Assembly: GCA_017403825.1 (NCBI GenBank)
Contig: JAFRDO010000021.1
Location: forward strand, 1 to 48,626
Direction of reading: 5' to 3'
DNA: 48,626 nt
DNA from: Kiritimatiellia bacterium
Lineage (GTDB): Bacteria; Verrucomicrobiota; Kiritimatiellia; RFP12; UBA1067
Part shown: positions 16,746 to 24,784 of the stretch, piece by piece
Layout of the letters: every line of letters starts with the position of its first letter
Numbering within the stretch: the first letter of the stretch is position 1
Notes under the pieces: generated by a model
Told to the model about the DNA's origin: nothing
Database searches by the model: none
What the model saw: the letters and a program-made list of their open reading frames with translations, nothing else
Position numbers and translations under genes: made by a program

Positions 16746-16771
16746 CGGAAAGCCGACGAATGCGGTATAAT
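16742..16771 (+). promoter_or_regulatory. secG promoter
   Basis: TTGACG (16742-16747) and TATAAT (16766-16771) are 18 bases apart, with GG in front of the -10. The -35 box contains the stop codon of the PIN gene. A GAAAGGAAG ribosome site precedes ATG 16798. Confidence 0.75.
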
Positions 16772-16797
16772 ATCCACTCAAACGAAAGGAAGAAACG

Positions 16798-17265
16798 ATG
16801 TCCATTTTGATTGGATTTCTGTATGTCATTGAAGTGCTCGTCTGTCTGCTGCTCGTGCTTGTCGTGATGCTGCAGAAGCCGAAAGAAGGCGGCTTGGGCG
16901 GTGCCATAGGCGGCGGCATGCTTGAGGCGTCCCTGGGCGCCGACGCCGGTAACGTCCTGATCAAGACGACGGCCGTGCTGGGCGCGGTCTTTCTGCTTAA
17001 CACGCTTATTCTCGCGAGACTGACCTCGACGGTGCATTCGCATTCGCTGATGGCGCAGGAGTCCGAGCCTGCTGCGGCGGAGTCGGCTCCGCCGGCGCTC
17101 CCGATGGCTCCTGAGCTTCCCGCCGCCCCAGCGGCACCGGCGGCGGCTCCTGCGATTCCTGCTCCGGCACCAGCGGCCCCCGCGCCTGCGGCAGCCCCTG
17201 CGGCTCCTGCTCCCGCACCAGCGCCTGCGCCGGCTCCTGCCGCGCCTGCGGCCCCGGCAAAGTGA
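16798..17265 (+). CDS. secG: Preprotein translocase subunit SecG with Ala/Pro-rich tail
   Basis: SecG is the small subunit of SecYEG. Residues 1-75 are typical: a first membrane span (LIGFLYVIEVLVCLLLVLVVMLQ), the cytosolic loop QKPKEGGLGGAIGGG, and a second span (TTAVLGAVFLLNTLILARL). The rest, about residues 85-155, is a low-complexity alanine/proline tail of alternating AP and PAA units. Such tails occur in SecG of several high-GC bacteria, but this one nearly doubles the protein. By membrane topology the tail should be periplasmic. The following epimerase starts nine bases later. Confidence 0.9.
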   Translation: MSILIGFLYVIEVLVCLLLVLVVMLQKPKEGGLGGAIGGGMLEASLGADAGNVLIKTTAVLGAVFLLNTLILARLTSTVHSHSLMAQESEPAAAESAPPALPMAPELPAAPAAPAAAPAIPAPAPAAPAPAAAPAAPAPAPAPAPAPAAPAAPAK

Positions 17266-17273
17266 GGTGAACG

Positions 17274-18317
17274 ATGAAGGTCCTTGTCACTGGCGGCTCG
17301 GGCTTTCTCGGCATAAATCTCATACGCTTCCTTCGCGAGAAGGGCGTTGATGAGATTCGTGTTCTTGACATAGCGCCGTTCGACTATCCCGAAAAGGGCG
17401 AGAGCTGGCTCAAGTTCACGCAGGGTGACGTGCGCGACGTCCAGGCTGTCGAGAAGGTCACGGAAGGCTGCGACATCGTAGTACACTGCGCCGCGGCGCT
17501 GCCGCTCTACAGCGAGGAAGACATACGCACGACTGAGGTGGACGGCTGCCGCAATGTGCTTGCCGCAGCGCGCAAGTTCGGCCTCGACCGCATGATCCAG
17601 ATTTCCTCCACGGCGGTGTACGGCGTTCCGAAGAAGCACCCGATATACGAGACGGACCCGATGGTCGGCGTAGGGCCCTACGGGCACGCGAAGATCGAGG
17701 CGGAGAACATTTGCCGCGAGGCGATAAAGGACGGGTACTGCGTCTCGATCATACGTCCGAAGAGCTTTATCGGCCCAGAGCGGCTCGGCGTGTTTGCGCT
17801 CTTCTACGATTGGGCTTACACCGGCCACGGCTTCCCGATGATCGGCAGCGGCGAGAACCGCTACCAGCTGATGGACGTGGATGACCTCGACCATGCGATC
17901 TGGAACGCGATGACCTATCCGAAGGACGTCGTCGCGACCGAGTTCAACATCGGCGCGAAGGAATTCACGACGATGAAGGAAGACTATCAGGCTGTGCTTG
18001 ACCGCGCAGGGCACGGCAAGAAGATCCGGGGCATGCCCGTGAAGCCTCTCGTGTTCATTCTGCGCATACTTGAGAAGCTTCACCTTTCGCCGCTCTATCC
18101 TTGGGTCTACGAGACGGCCTCTACGGATTCGTTCGTGTCGATTGAGAAGGCCGAGAGGCTCTTGGGCTACCGTCCGCAATATTCCAACAAGCAGGCGCTC
18201 GTGAGGAACTACGACTGGTACGTGGAGCATCTTTCCGAGTTCGCTGGCAAGAGCGGCGTTTCGCACCGCGTGCCCTGGAAGCAGGGCCTTCTGTCGCTCG
18301 CAAAGCTGTTCTTCTGA
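17274..18317 (+). CDS. NAD-dependent sugar epimerase/dehydratase family protein
   Basis: This 347-residue protein is an extended short-chain dehydrogenase/reductase. It has the N-terminal NAD site VTGGSGFLG (residues 5-13), VHCAAALPL, the serine-bearing ISSTAVYG, and the catalytic YGHAK (about residues 141-145). [16 protein letters not shown] and a C-terminal helix-rich substrate domain follow. The exact sugar or sterol-like substrate cannot be assigned. It sits directly before galE, which suggests work on nucleotide sugars for surface polysaccharide. Confidence 0.8.
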   Translation: MKVLVTGGSGFLGINLIRFLREKGVDEIRVLDIAPFDYPEKGESWLKFTQGDVRDVQAVEKVTEGCDIVVHCAAALPLYSEEDIRTTEVDGCRNVLAAARKFGLDRMIQISSTAVYGVPKKHPIYETDPMVGVGPYGHAKIEAENICREAIKDGYCVSIIRPKSFIGPERLGVFALFYDWAYTGHGFPMIGSGENRYQLMDVDDLDHAIWNAMTYPKDVVATEFNIGAKEFTTMKEDYQAVLDRAGHGKKIRGMPVKPLVFILRILEKLHLSPLYPWVYETASTDSFVSIEKAERLLGYRPQYSNKQALVRNYDWYVEHLSEFAGKSGVSHRVPWKQGLLSLAKLFF

Positions 18318-18340
18318 TAGGACGGGAAAGGAAGGGAAAC

Positions 18341-19384
18341 ATGAAGATTCTAGTTACCGGGGGCGCCGGCTACATCGGCAGCCATACAGTCGTCGAGCTC
18401 TTGAATGCCGGGCATGACGTCACTGTCGTGGACAACCTCTGCAACAGTTCGCGCAAGGCACTGTCGAGGGTGCGCAAGATTACGGGCAAGGCGCCGGCGT
18501 TCTACAAGGCCGACATACGAGACGAAAGGCGGCTGAACGCGATTCTCGACGCGGAAGGGCACTTCGACGCGGCAATCCACTTCGCCGCGCTCAAGGCCGT
18601 CGGCGAGTCGACGAAGATTCCATTGAAGTACTATGCCAATAACCTCGGCGGAACCTTCACGCTTCTCAAGTGCCTCGGCGAGCATGGTTGCAAGAACATC
18701 GTGTTCTCGTCGTCGGCGACGGTCTACGGCGAGCCGAAGGCAGTGCCGATCCGCGAAGACTTCCCGACGCCCGGCTGCACGAATCCCTACGGTTGGACTA
18801 AGCTCATGATGGAGCAGGTGTTCCGCGACGTGCAGAAGGCCGACCCGGAGTGGAACGTGATACTGCTCAGGTACTTTAATCCTATCGGTGCCCACGAGTC
18901 CGGGCTTATCGGCGAGGATCCTGCGGGTATTCCGAACAACCTGCTTCCGTATGTCGCGCAAGTCGCGGTAGGACGCCTGCCCGAGCTCAACGTGTTCGGC
19001 AACGACTATCCTACGCCGGACGGCACGGGCGTCAGGGACTACATTCATGTCGTCGATCTTGCTCTCGGCCACCTGAAGGCCATCGAGAAGCTTGAGCGCG
19101 AGCCGAAGCTCGGGCTGAAGATCTACAACCTTGGCACAGGGCACGGATATTCGGTGTTGCAGATCGTCAAGGCGTTTGAGCAGGCGGCGAAGCGCCCCGT
19201 CCCGTACAAGATTTGCCCAAGGCGTCCCGGCGACATCGCGGAGTGCTGGGCCGATCCGTCGCTCGCGCTGCGCGAGCTCGGCTGGAAGGCGGAACGCGGC
19301 ATCGGTGAAATGTGCCGAGACGCCTGGAACTGGCAGAGTCACAACCCCTACGGATACCGTCCGGCCCCGGCGAAAGGGCGGTAA
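18341..19384 (+). CDS. galE: UDP-glucose 4-epimerase
   Basis: GalE interconverts UDP-glucose and UDP-galactose. The 347-residue protein has VTGGAGYIGSHTVVELL (residues 5-21), HFAALKAVGES, VFSSSATVYGEP, the catalytic NPYGWTK (about residues 147-153), LLRYFNPIGAHESGLIGEDP and YIHVVDLALGH. The length and every block match the classical enzyme. A good AAGGAAGGG ribosome site lies upstream of ATG 18341. The stop shares one base with the nadE start (TAATG). Confidence 0.96.
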   Translation: MKILVTGGAGYIGSHTVVELLNAGHDVTVVDNLCNSSRKALSRVRKITGKAPAFYKADIRDERRLNAILDAEGHFDAAIHFAALKAVGESTKIPLKYYANNLGGTFTLLKCLGEHGCKNIVFSSSATVYGEPKAVPIREDFPTPGCTNPYGWTKLMMEQVFRDVQKADPEWNVILLRYFNPIGAHESGLIGEDPAGIPNNLLPYVAQVAVGRLPELNVFGNDYPTPDGTGVRDYIHVVDLALGHLKAIEKLEREPKLGLKIYNLGTGHGYSVLQIVKAFEQAAKRPVPYKICPRRPGDIAECWADPSLALRELGWKAERGIGEMCRDAWNWQSHNPYGYRPAPAKGR

Positions 19385-20397
19385 TGAAGAAGGGGAAGGA
19401 ACTCGGTTGCCTTGCGCGGCATCGCGCGTTTCTCGGCAAGCCGCCCAAGAAAGGCGGAACGGAGCCTTTCCCGTGCAATCCGGCGGAGGTATTCGCCAGG
19501 CAGACGGAAAGCCTTGCGGTCCGCTTGCGCGCGATTCGCTGCCGCGATGTCGTCATAGGTCTTTCAGGCGGTCTTGACTCCGCGCTTGCGCTCCTCGTGA
19601 GCGTCGCGGCGTTCGAGCGGCTGCGGCTCGACAGGCGCGGCATACATGTGATTACGATGCCAGGGTTCGGCACGACGCGCCGCACGAAGGGCAACGCAGA
19701 ACTTCTGGCGGAGGGCCTTGGCGTCGGGCTTGAGACGATTTCCATAGTGCCTGCCTGCCGTCGCCATTTCCGCGACATCGGCCATGACGGGAAGACGCCC
19801 GACGTCACTTTCGAGAACGCGCAGGCGCGGATGCGCACCCTTATCCTGATGGACAGGGCGAACATGGTGGACGGCATCGTCATCGGCACCGGCGACATGA
19901 GCGAGATTGCGCTCGGCTGGTGCACGTTCAACGGCGACCACATGTCGATGTTCGGCGTCAACAGCGGCGTCCCGAAGACCATAGTCCGCAAGGTCTGCGC
20001 CTGGTGGGCGGAGCGGGCGCTGAAGTCTGGCGACGAGGGCAAAAAGGTCGCGGCGGCGGCGCTAAGGGACATCATCGCCACGCCGGTCAGCCCCGAGCTG
20101 AAGAAGGGCCAGGTTACTGAAGACACTATCGGGCCCTACGAGCTGCACGACTTCTTCCTCTGGAATTTCATAATGAACGAGATGGGCTCGAAGGACCTCC
20201 GTGCGGCGGCGCTGCGGCATTTCGCAGGCGCATACGCCGCCGCGACCGTCGAAAGGACGCTCCGCACGTTCATGCGCCGGTTCTTCACTCAGGCGTTCAA
20301 GCGAAACTGCGCGCCGGACGGCGTTCGCGTCTTTCCGTTCGACCTTTCGCCTCACGGCTGGTGGATACCTTCCGACCTCGGCGAGGTCAAAATCTGA
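19384..20397 (+). CDS. nadE: NAD+ synthetase, synthetase domain only
   Basis: NadE amidates nicotinic acid adenine dinucleotide to NAD+. The 337-residue protein has the ATP pyrophosphatase loop GLSGGLDSALAL (about residues 58-69), ENAQARMRT (about 145) and GTGDMSEIALGWCTFNGDHM followed by GVNSGVPKTIV. The second block is characteristic of the C-terminal half of the large glutamine-dependent enzymes. The nitrilase-type glutaminase domain of about 300 residues that normally precedes it is absent: the N-terminus has only about 50 residues, and galE ends at the start codon. It may use free ammonia or a separate glutaminase subunit encoded elsewhere. Confidence 0.9.
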   Translation: MKKGKELGCLARHRAFLGKPPKKGGTEPFPCNPAEVFARQTESLAVRLRAIRCRDVVIGLSGGLDSALALLVSVAAFERLRLDRRGIHVITMPGFGTTRRTKGNAELLAEGLGVGLETISIVPACRRHFRDIGHDGKTPDVTFENAQARMRTLILMDRANMVDGIVIGTGDMSEIALGWCTFNGDHMSMFGVNSGVPKTIVRKVCAWWAERALKSGDEGKKVAAAALRDIIATPVSPELKKGQVTEDTIGPYELHDFFLWNFIMNEMGSKDLRAAALRHFAGAYAAATVERTLRTFMRRFFTQAFKRNCAPDGVRVFPFDLSPHGWWIPSDLGEVKI

Positions 20398-20404
20398 CGG
20401 GCGG

Positions 20405-20434
20405 TTGACTTCCCCGCCGGGGATTTGGTAAAAT
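20405..20434 (+). promoter_or_regulatory. Promoter of tRNA-CAU and ispH
   Basis: TTGACT (20405-20410) and TAAAAT (20429-20434) are 18 bases apart, with TGG extending the -10. It lies just after nadE and 22 bases before the tRNA. Confidence 0.75.
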
Positions 20435-20456
20435 ACTCAAATCTTGACGGATTACT

Positions 20457-20532
20457 GGCGAGATAGCTCAGTTGGTAGAGCGCAGGACTCATAAGCCTAA
20501 GGTCAAGGGTTCGATCCCCTTTCTCGCCACCA
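20457..20532 (+). tRNA. tRNA with CAT anticodon (elongator Met, or lysidine-modified Ile)
   Basis: A full cloverleaf can be drawn. The acceptor GGCGAGA/TCTCGCC is perfect. The D arm is GCTC/GAGC, the T arm is AAGGG-TTCGATC-CCCTT, the discriminator is A and CCA is encoded. The anticodon CAT lies at 20490-20492 in the loop CTCATAA. It has a paired 1:72 end and lacks the initiator GGG/CCC stem, so it is not the initiator. The anticodon stem shows C27/A43 and A31/G39 mismatches. Elongator Met is the likelier call, but Ile2 (k2C) cannot be excluded by eye. Confidence 0.9.
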
Positions 20533-20547
20533 TTTTCCCGCAGTCTT

Positions 20548-21372
20548 GTGAAGCTGGAGACTATAGAGCCGCACGGGCTGTGCGCTGGAGTGAACGCCGC
20601 GATTGACAAGGCGATGATGCTCCGTGACGTCTGGTGCCTGCATGCGCTTGTGCACAACGAGATGGTCGTAAGCGGACTTGAAGATCGGGGGTTCAGATTC
20701 GTGGAGCGTATCGAGGACGTGCCGGACGGCGAAACGGTTGTGTTCTCCGCGCACGGGGTGCCACCGTCCGTACGGGAATATGCGGAGTCGCACGGCATGA
20801 GGGTCGTGGACGCCACGTGTCCGTTTGTGGCCAGGGCGCACGCCGCGGCGCGTGCCTTTGCTGAGCGTGGGCTGCCGGTAGTCGTGCTTGGCGATCCTGA
20901 TCATGTTGAAACGAGGGGAATCGCAGGCGAGATAGCCGCGGCATCTCCGGACGGCGTCGCGTTGCCGTTGCCGCCGCCGGGCGGCAGGATAGGCGTCGTC
21001 AGCCAGACGAGCATGAACGCCGACGATGTGGCGCGTCAGGTGGACGAGCTGCGCAAGACCTACGAGGTGGAGTTTGCGTCCGGCGTCTGCCGCGCCACCA
21101 AGGACCGGCAGGACGCCGTGCGGCGCTTCTGCTCGTCCGGCGGCGAGGGACGGCGTGCCGTCTTGGTGCTTGGTTCGCGAACGTCGGCCAATGCGCGCCG
21201 CCTTGCCGAAGTCGCGGCGGAGTGCGGCGTCGGCGCCTTCATGGCCGGAACGCTTGGTGAACTCGAATCGATCGATTTTTCGAGAATCGACACGCTTGGC
21301 GTTACGAGCGGCGCTTCCACTCCCGAGAGCTTTTTCACGGAGGCGTTGGATCGGTTGCGGAGCATGGCGTGA
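20548..21372 (+). CDS. ispH: 4-hydroxy-3-methylbut-2-enyl diphosphate reductase
   Basis: IspH (LytB) is the last MEP-pathway enzyme and makes IPP and DMAPP with a 4Fe-4S cluster. The 274-residue protein has the three cluster cysteines in GLCAGV (residue 12), DATCPFV (about 91) and SGVCRAT (about 181). It also has HNEMVV, FSAHGV and the C-terminal VTSGASTPESF. The only suitable start is GTG at 20548, 15 bases after the encoded CCA of the tRNA and without a Shine-Dalgarno sequence. It is therefore probably read from the tRNA promoter after 3' processing of the tRNA. Confidence 0.95.
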   Translation: MKLETIEPHGLCAGVNAAIDKAMMLRDVWCLHALVHNEMVVSGLEDRGFRFVERIEDVPDGETVVFSAHGVPPSVREYAESHGMRVVDATCPFVARAHAAARAFAERGLPVVVLGDPDHVETRGIAGEIAAASPDGVALPLPPPGGRIGVVSQTSMNADDVARQVDELRKTYEVEFASGVCRATKDRQDAVRRFCSSGGEGRRAVLVLGSRTSANARRLAEVAAECGVGAFMAGTLGELESIDFSRIDTLGVTSGASTPESFFTEALDRLRSMA

Positions 21373-21408
21373 CGCTTCCGAAACGGCGTCCCGCGAAGGC
21401 GGCGTTTT

Positions 21409-21425
21409 TGGTATAATCTCCATAT
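21409..21425 (+). promoter_or_regulatory. Promoter giving a leaderless permease mRNA
   Basis: Extended -10 TTTTTGGTATAAT ends at 21417 and the ATG is at 21426, leaving eight bases. The transcript should start within about two bases of the initiation codon. Confidence 0.65.
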
Positions 21426-22259
21426 ATGGCAAGAACGACAGTCGCTGCGTTGCTGGTGCTGGCCGCATATGCGGCGGCAGCGGCTTTCGGCGAGATACAG
21501 TACCGGGTGGCCCGGGTGCGCGACGTGACGCCGGCGTACAACCGCGTCGACTCCGCGAACCGCTACCAGCCTCCGTCGCTCGAGCACTGGATGGGAACCG
21601 ACAACCTTGGCCGTGATGTCGCGCTTCGCCTGGTGCAGGGCGCACGGATTGCGTTCCATGTCGGAATCATTACGAGCCTCATCGCGATTCCTCTTGGCGT
21701 GCTGCTCGGACTTGTCGGCGGCTATTTCGGCGGCTGGCCCGACGCCATCGTGAACTGGCTCTGCGCAACCGTCGCCTCGATGCCTGGGCTGCTGTTCATT
21801 CTGGCCGTGTCGCTCGTAGTCGGGCGGGGGCTCCCCGGGATTTACCTCGGCATAGGCCTTACGACTTGGGTGGGAACCTGCCGCACGATACGCGCGGAGG
21901 TAATCAAGCACAGGGACCGCGCGTATGTGCAGGCGGCGAAGACGCTCGGCTATTCTGCCCCTAGGATCATGTTCCGCCACATACTGCCTAACGTCGCACA
22001 CATCATTCTCATTCAGTTCTCGATACGCTTCCCGTCTGCGGTAGCGACGGAGGTCTTCATCTCCTTCCTTGGCATCGGCGTGCAGGGGGAGCCTTCGTGG
22101 GGCATAATGATAAACAACGCCCGCCTGCGACTCTGGCAGGGCGTCTGGTGGGAGATGGCGTTCACCACCGCCGCGATATTCCTTCTTGTCCTGGTCTTCA
22201 ACCATCTTGCCGACGTCCTTCGGGACAGGCTGGATCCCGCGCTTAGAAACGAGAGGTAA
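21426..22259 (+). CDS. Peptide-type ABC transporter permease (DppC/OppC/YejE-like)
   Basis: This 277-residue inner-membrane protein has about six membrane spans. The N-terminal OppC-type segment contains PSLEHWMGTDNLGRDVALRLVQGAR (about residues 51-75). The permease EAA loop reads VQAAKTLGYSAPRIMFRHILPN (about 178-199). It ends VLVFNHLADVLRDRLDPALR, as in the DppC/YejE branch. The partner permease and the ATPases are not in the window. A solute-binding protein of the same system lies one gene downstream. It overlaps nothing and has its own leaderless promoter. Confidence 0.9.
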   Translation: MARTTVAALLVLAAYAAAAAFGEIQYRVARVRDVTPAYNRVDSANRYQPPSLEHWMGTDNLGRDVALRLVQGARIAFHVGIITSLIAIPLGVLLGLVGGYFGGWPDAIVNWLCATVASMPGLLFILAVSLVVGRGLPGIYLGIGLTTWVGTCRTIRAEVIKHRDRAYVQAAKTLGYSAPRIMFRHILPNVAHIILIQFSIRFPSAVATEVFISFLGIGVQGEPSWGIMINNARLRLWQGVWWEMAFTTAAIFLLVLVFNHLADVLRDRLDPALRNER

Positions 22260-22262
22260 GCA

Positions 22263-23054
22263 ATGATACCGATAGAGATGACTCGTCCCCTGGTCGTGTT
22301 TGACATCGAGTCGACGGGAGTGTCCCCGCGCCGCGACCGCATCATAGAGCTTGCGGCGGTGAAGGTGTCGCCCGACGGGCAGGAAGACTGGCGATGCTGG
22401 CTCCTGAACCCGACCGTTCCCATTCCGCCAGAGACGACGTTGGTGCACGGCATTGCCGACGAGGACGTGAAGAACTGCCCGACGTTTGCCGAGCGGGCTC
22501 GGGAGATATTCGACTTCTTCGCCGGTTGCGACCTCGGTGGCTTCAACTCCGACCGTTTCGACATACTGTGTCTGGAGGAGGAGTTCGCCCGCGTTGGGCT
22601 GAACTTCGCCGCAGGCAGTCGTCGCCGCATAGACGTGCAGCGCATCTACCATCGTAAGGAACCTCGCGACCTGACTGCCGCCGTCCGCTTCTACTGCGGA
22701 CGCTCCCATGACGGCGCACACGGCGCCGAGGCGGACGCCCGGGCCACGCTCGAAGTGCTTAAGGCCCAGCTGGCGCGTTACGACGACCTGCCGAAGCGCG
22801 TGGACGAGCTGGACGAGTACCTCATGCCGCACGACCCGCTCAACGCCGATCGCAACGGGTGCTTCCGCTGGCGTGACGGAGAGTGGACGATCAACTTCGG
22901 CAAGAAGCGCGGCACTCCGCTCCGTCAGGTGCTGCTTGGCGAGCCGAACTTCCTGCGCTGGATGATTAAGGGCGACTTCGAGACCGATGCGCGCATGATT
23001 GCGGCAGACGCGCTGGAGGGACGGCTGCCCCCGCCGCCGGCAGGAGTCTCATGA
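22263..23054 (+). CDS. DnaQ-like 3'-5' exonuclease with ExoX-type C-terminus
   Basis: The 263-residue protein begins with a DEDDh exonuclease domain: VVFDIESTGVSPRRDRIIELAAVKV (residues 10-34, first D and E), LVHGIADEDV, GGFNSDRFDI (second D), and HGAEADARATLEVL (H and final D, about residues 156-169). Residues about 205-250 (WTINFGKKRGTPLRQVL and LRWMIKGDF) match the small C-terminal domain of exodeoxyribonuclease X and related proteins. It probably degrades single-stranded DNA or RNA ends. It is sandwiched between two transporter genes, starting four bases after the permease and overlapping the binding-protein gene. Confidence 0.85.
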   Translation: MIPIEMTRPLVVFDIESTGVSPRRDRIIELAAVKVSPDGQEDWRCWLLNPTVPIPPETTLVHGIADEDVKNCPTFAERAREIFDFFAGCDLGGFNSDRFDILCLEEEFARVGLNFAAGSRRRIDVQRIYHRKEPRDLTAAVRFYCGRSHDGAHGAEADARATLEVLKAQLARYDDLPKRVDELDEYLMPHDPLNADRNGCFRWRDGEWTINFGKKRGTPLRQVLLGEPNFLRWMIKGDFETDARMIAADALEGRLPPPPAGVS

Positions 23055-24772
23055 CGCTTGTCGCGGAAATCATCGGCGCGGCACTTATGGTCGCGGCGAC
23101 ATGGTATCCGGCGCCCGGCTGGACGGAGCGTCCCGACCCGGTCGCCAGCCCGCGTGCGCGGAGGGGCGGCATCTTGCGCTTCAGCGGCGCCCAGCCTCCG
23201 AAAAGCTACAACGCCTACGTCGACAACAACTCGTACACGCGCATGACCTTCGACCTCATGTACGAGAACCTGCTCTCCATCGACGCCGCCACGCTTGACT
23301 TCGAGCCTGCGCTCGCCCGGCGCTGGGCGGTGTCGGACGACGGACGCGAGTTCACGTTCGTCCTCGACGACCGCGCGAAGTGGTCCGACGGCGCTCCGGT
23401 CACGGCGGATGACGTGAAGTGGACGTTCGACGTGGTCATGGACCCGGCGAGCGACACCGGTCCGTGGAAGACGACGCTCGGCGTCTTCGAGAGCCCGGAG
23501 GTTGTGGACGGGCGGACGGTGCGCTTCCGCAAGAAGGGCGACTCGCCGAAGGATTGGCGCGACCTCGTCAGTTGCGGACTGTTCTGGATATTGCCGCGTC
23601 ATGCCTTCGCGGGCAGGCCGTTCAATACGGTCTCGCTTGTCGGAATGCCGGTATCGTCCGCATACCGGCTTCACCGCGTAGACGAGCAGATTTCGTGCGA
23701 ATTCGTCAGCAGCGACACCTGGTGGCGGCGGGAATTTCTGTCGGTGCGGGGCATGTGCAACTTCGACCGGATCGTGCTGCGGTACTATGCGGACGGCGAG
23801 AATGCCTTCGAGGCCTTCAAGAAGCGCATGATAGACGTGTACCCTGTCTATTCGGCGCGCATTATGAACGCTGAGACGAAGGGAGAGCGGTTTGCGCGCA
23901 ATTGGATACTGAAGCGGAGGGTGCGCAACCACGACCCGATAGGCTTCCAGGGCTTCGCGATGAACATGCGCAGGCCGCCGTTCGACAAGCTGAAGGTGCG
24001 GCAGGCGATGGCGAAGCTTCTTGACCGCGAGACCATGAACCAGACGCTCATGAACGGCGAGTACTTCCTTCTCCGCAGCTACTACACCGATCTCTACGAC
24101 GCCGCGCACCCGTGCGCCAACACGCAATGGACCTACGACCCGGAGGGAGCCAAGCGGCTTCTCGCCGAGGCAGGCCTTGCGAACGGCTTCAAGTTCTCCT
24201 TCCTCTCTCGCTCGTCCACCGAGGACAAGTTCCTTGCGCTGTTCTCCGCCGCGCTTGCGCGGTGCGGCATCGAGATGGAGATTGTCAGGAAGGACTTCGC
24301 AGGCTGGATGCGCGACATGGACTCCTTCAGCTTCGACATGACATGGGCGGCGTGGGGCGCGTCCGTAATACGCACGCCTGAGACGACGTGGCATTCGCGC
24401 GAGGGCCGCCGGCCAGGCGGCAACAATATAACTGGACTTGCCATTCCGGAGGTGGACGAGCTGATCGAGCGCGAGAAGACGATGATGTCCGCCTCCGACC
24501 GCGAGGATGCCTACCGGCAGATTGACCGCCTCGTGACTGACGCTGTGCCCTATGTGCTTCTCTGGCATACCGACGAGCACCGCTTGCTCTACTGGAACAA
24601 GTTCGGGACTCCGGAGACCTTGCTCGGACGTCTTGGCGGAGAGGAGGGCGTGCTCAGCTACTGGTGGTACGACGACGACCGCGCGAGGGAGCTTGACGCG
24701 GCGATTGAACACGGCACGTGCCTGCCGGACGTGCCGCTTCGCGTGGACTACGACGCGGCGGCGGCGAGATAA
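23051..24772 (+). CDS. ABC transporter solute-binding protein, family 5 (YejA/OppA-like)
   Basis: The 573-residue protein starts with a short hydrophobic N-terminus (MTLVAEIIGAALMVAATWY), probably an export signal or anchor, and has no lipobox cysteine. The mature part is SBP family 5: FDLMYENLLSID (about 75), LARRWAVSDDGREFTFVLDDRAKWSDGAPVTADDV (about 95-129), FNMRRPP-type AMNMRRPPFDKLKVRQAMAKLLDRE (about 304-328), YDPEGAKRLLAEAGL (about 360) and the C-terminal VLLWHTDEHRLLYWNKFG. Such proteins deliver oligopeptides or microcin-like peptides to DppC/YejE permeases. It overlaps the exonuclease gene by four bases and ends 12 bases before the convergent mfd stop. Confidence 0.9.
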   Translation: MTLVAEIIGAALMVAATWYPAPGWTERPDPVASPRARRGGILRFSGAQPPKSYNAYVDNNSYTRMTFDLMYENLLSIDAATLDFEPALARRWAVSDDGREFTFVLDDRAKWSDGAPVTADDVKWTFDVVMDPASDTGPWKTTLGVFESPEVVDGRTVRFRKKGDSPKDWRDLVSCGLFWILPRHAFAGRPFNTVSLVGMPVSSAYRLHRVDEQISCEFVSSDTWWRREFLSVRGMCNFDRIVLRYYADGENAFEAFKKRMIDVYPVYSARIMNAETKGERFARNWILKRRVRNHDPIGFQGFAMNMRRPPFDKLKVRQAMAKLLDRETMNQTLMNGEYFLLRSYYTDLYDAAHPCANTQWTYDPEGAKRLLAEAGLANGFKFSFLSRSSTEDKFLALFSAALARCGIEMEIVRKDFAGWMRDMDSFSFDMTWAAWGASVIRTPETTWHSREGRRPGGNNITGLAIPEVDELIEREKTMMSASDREDAYRQIDRLVTDAVPYVLLWHTDEHRLLYWNKFGTPETLLGRLGGEEGVLSYWWYDDDRARELDAAIEHGTCLPDVPLRVDYDAAAAR

Positions 24773-24784
24773 CCTTGCACCGCG

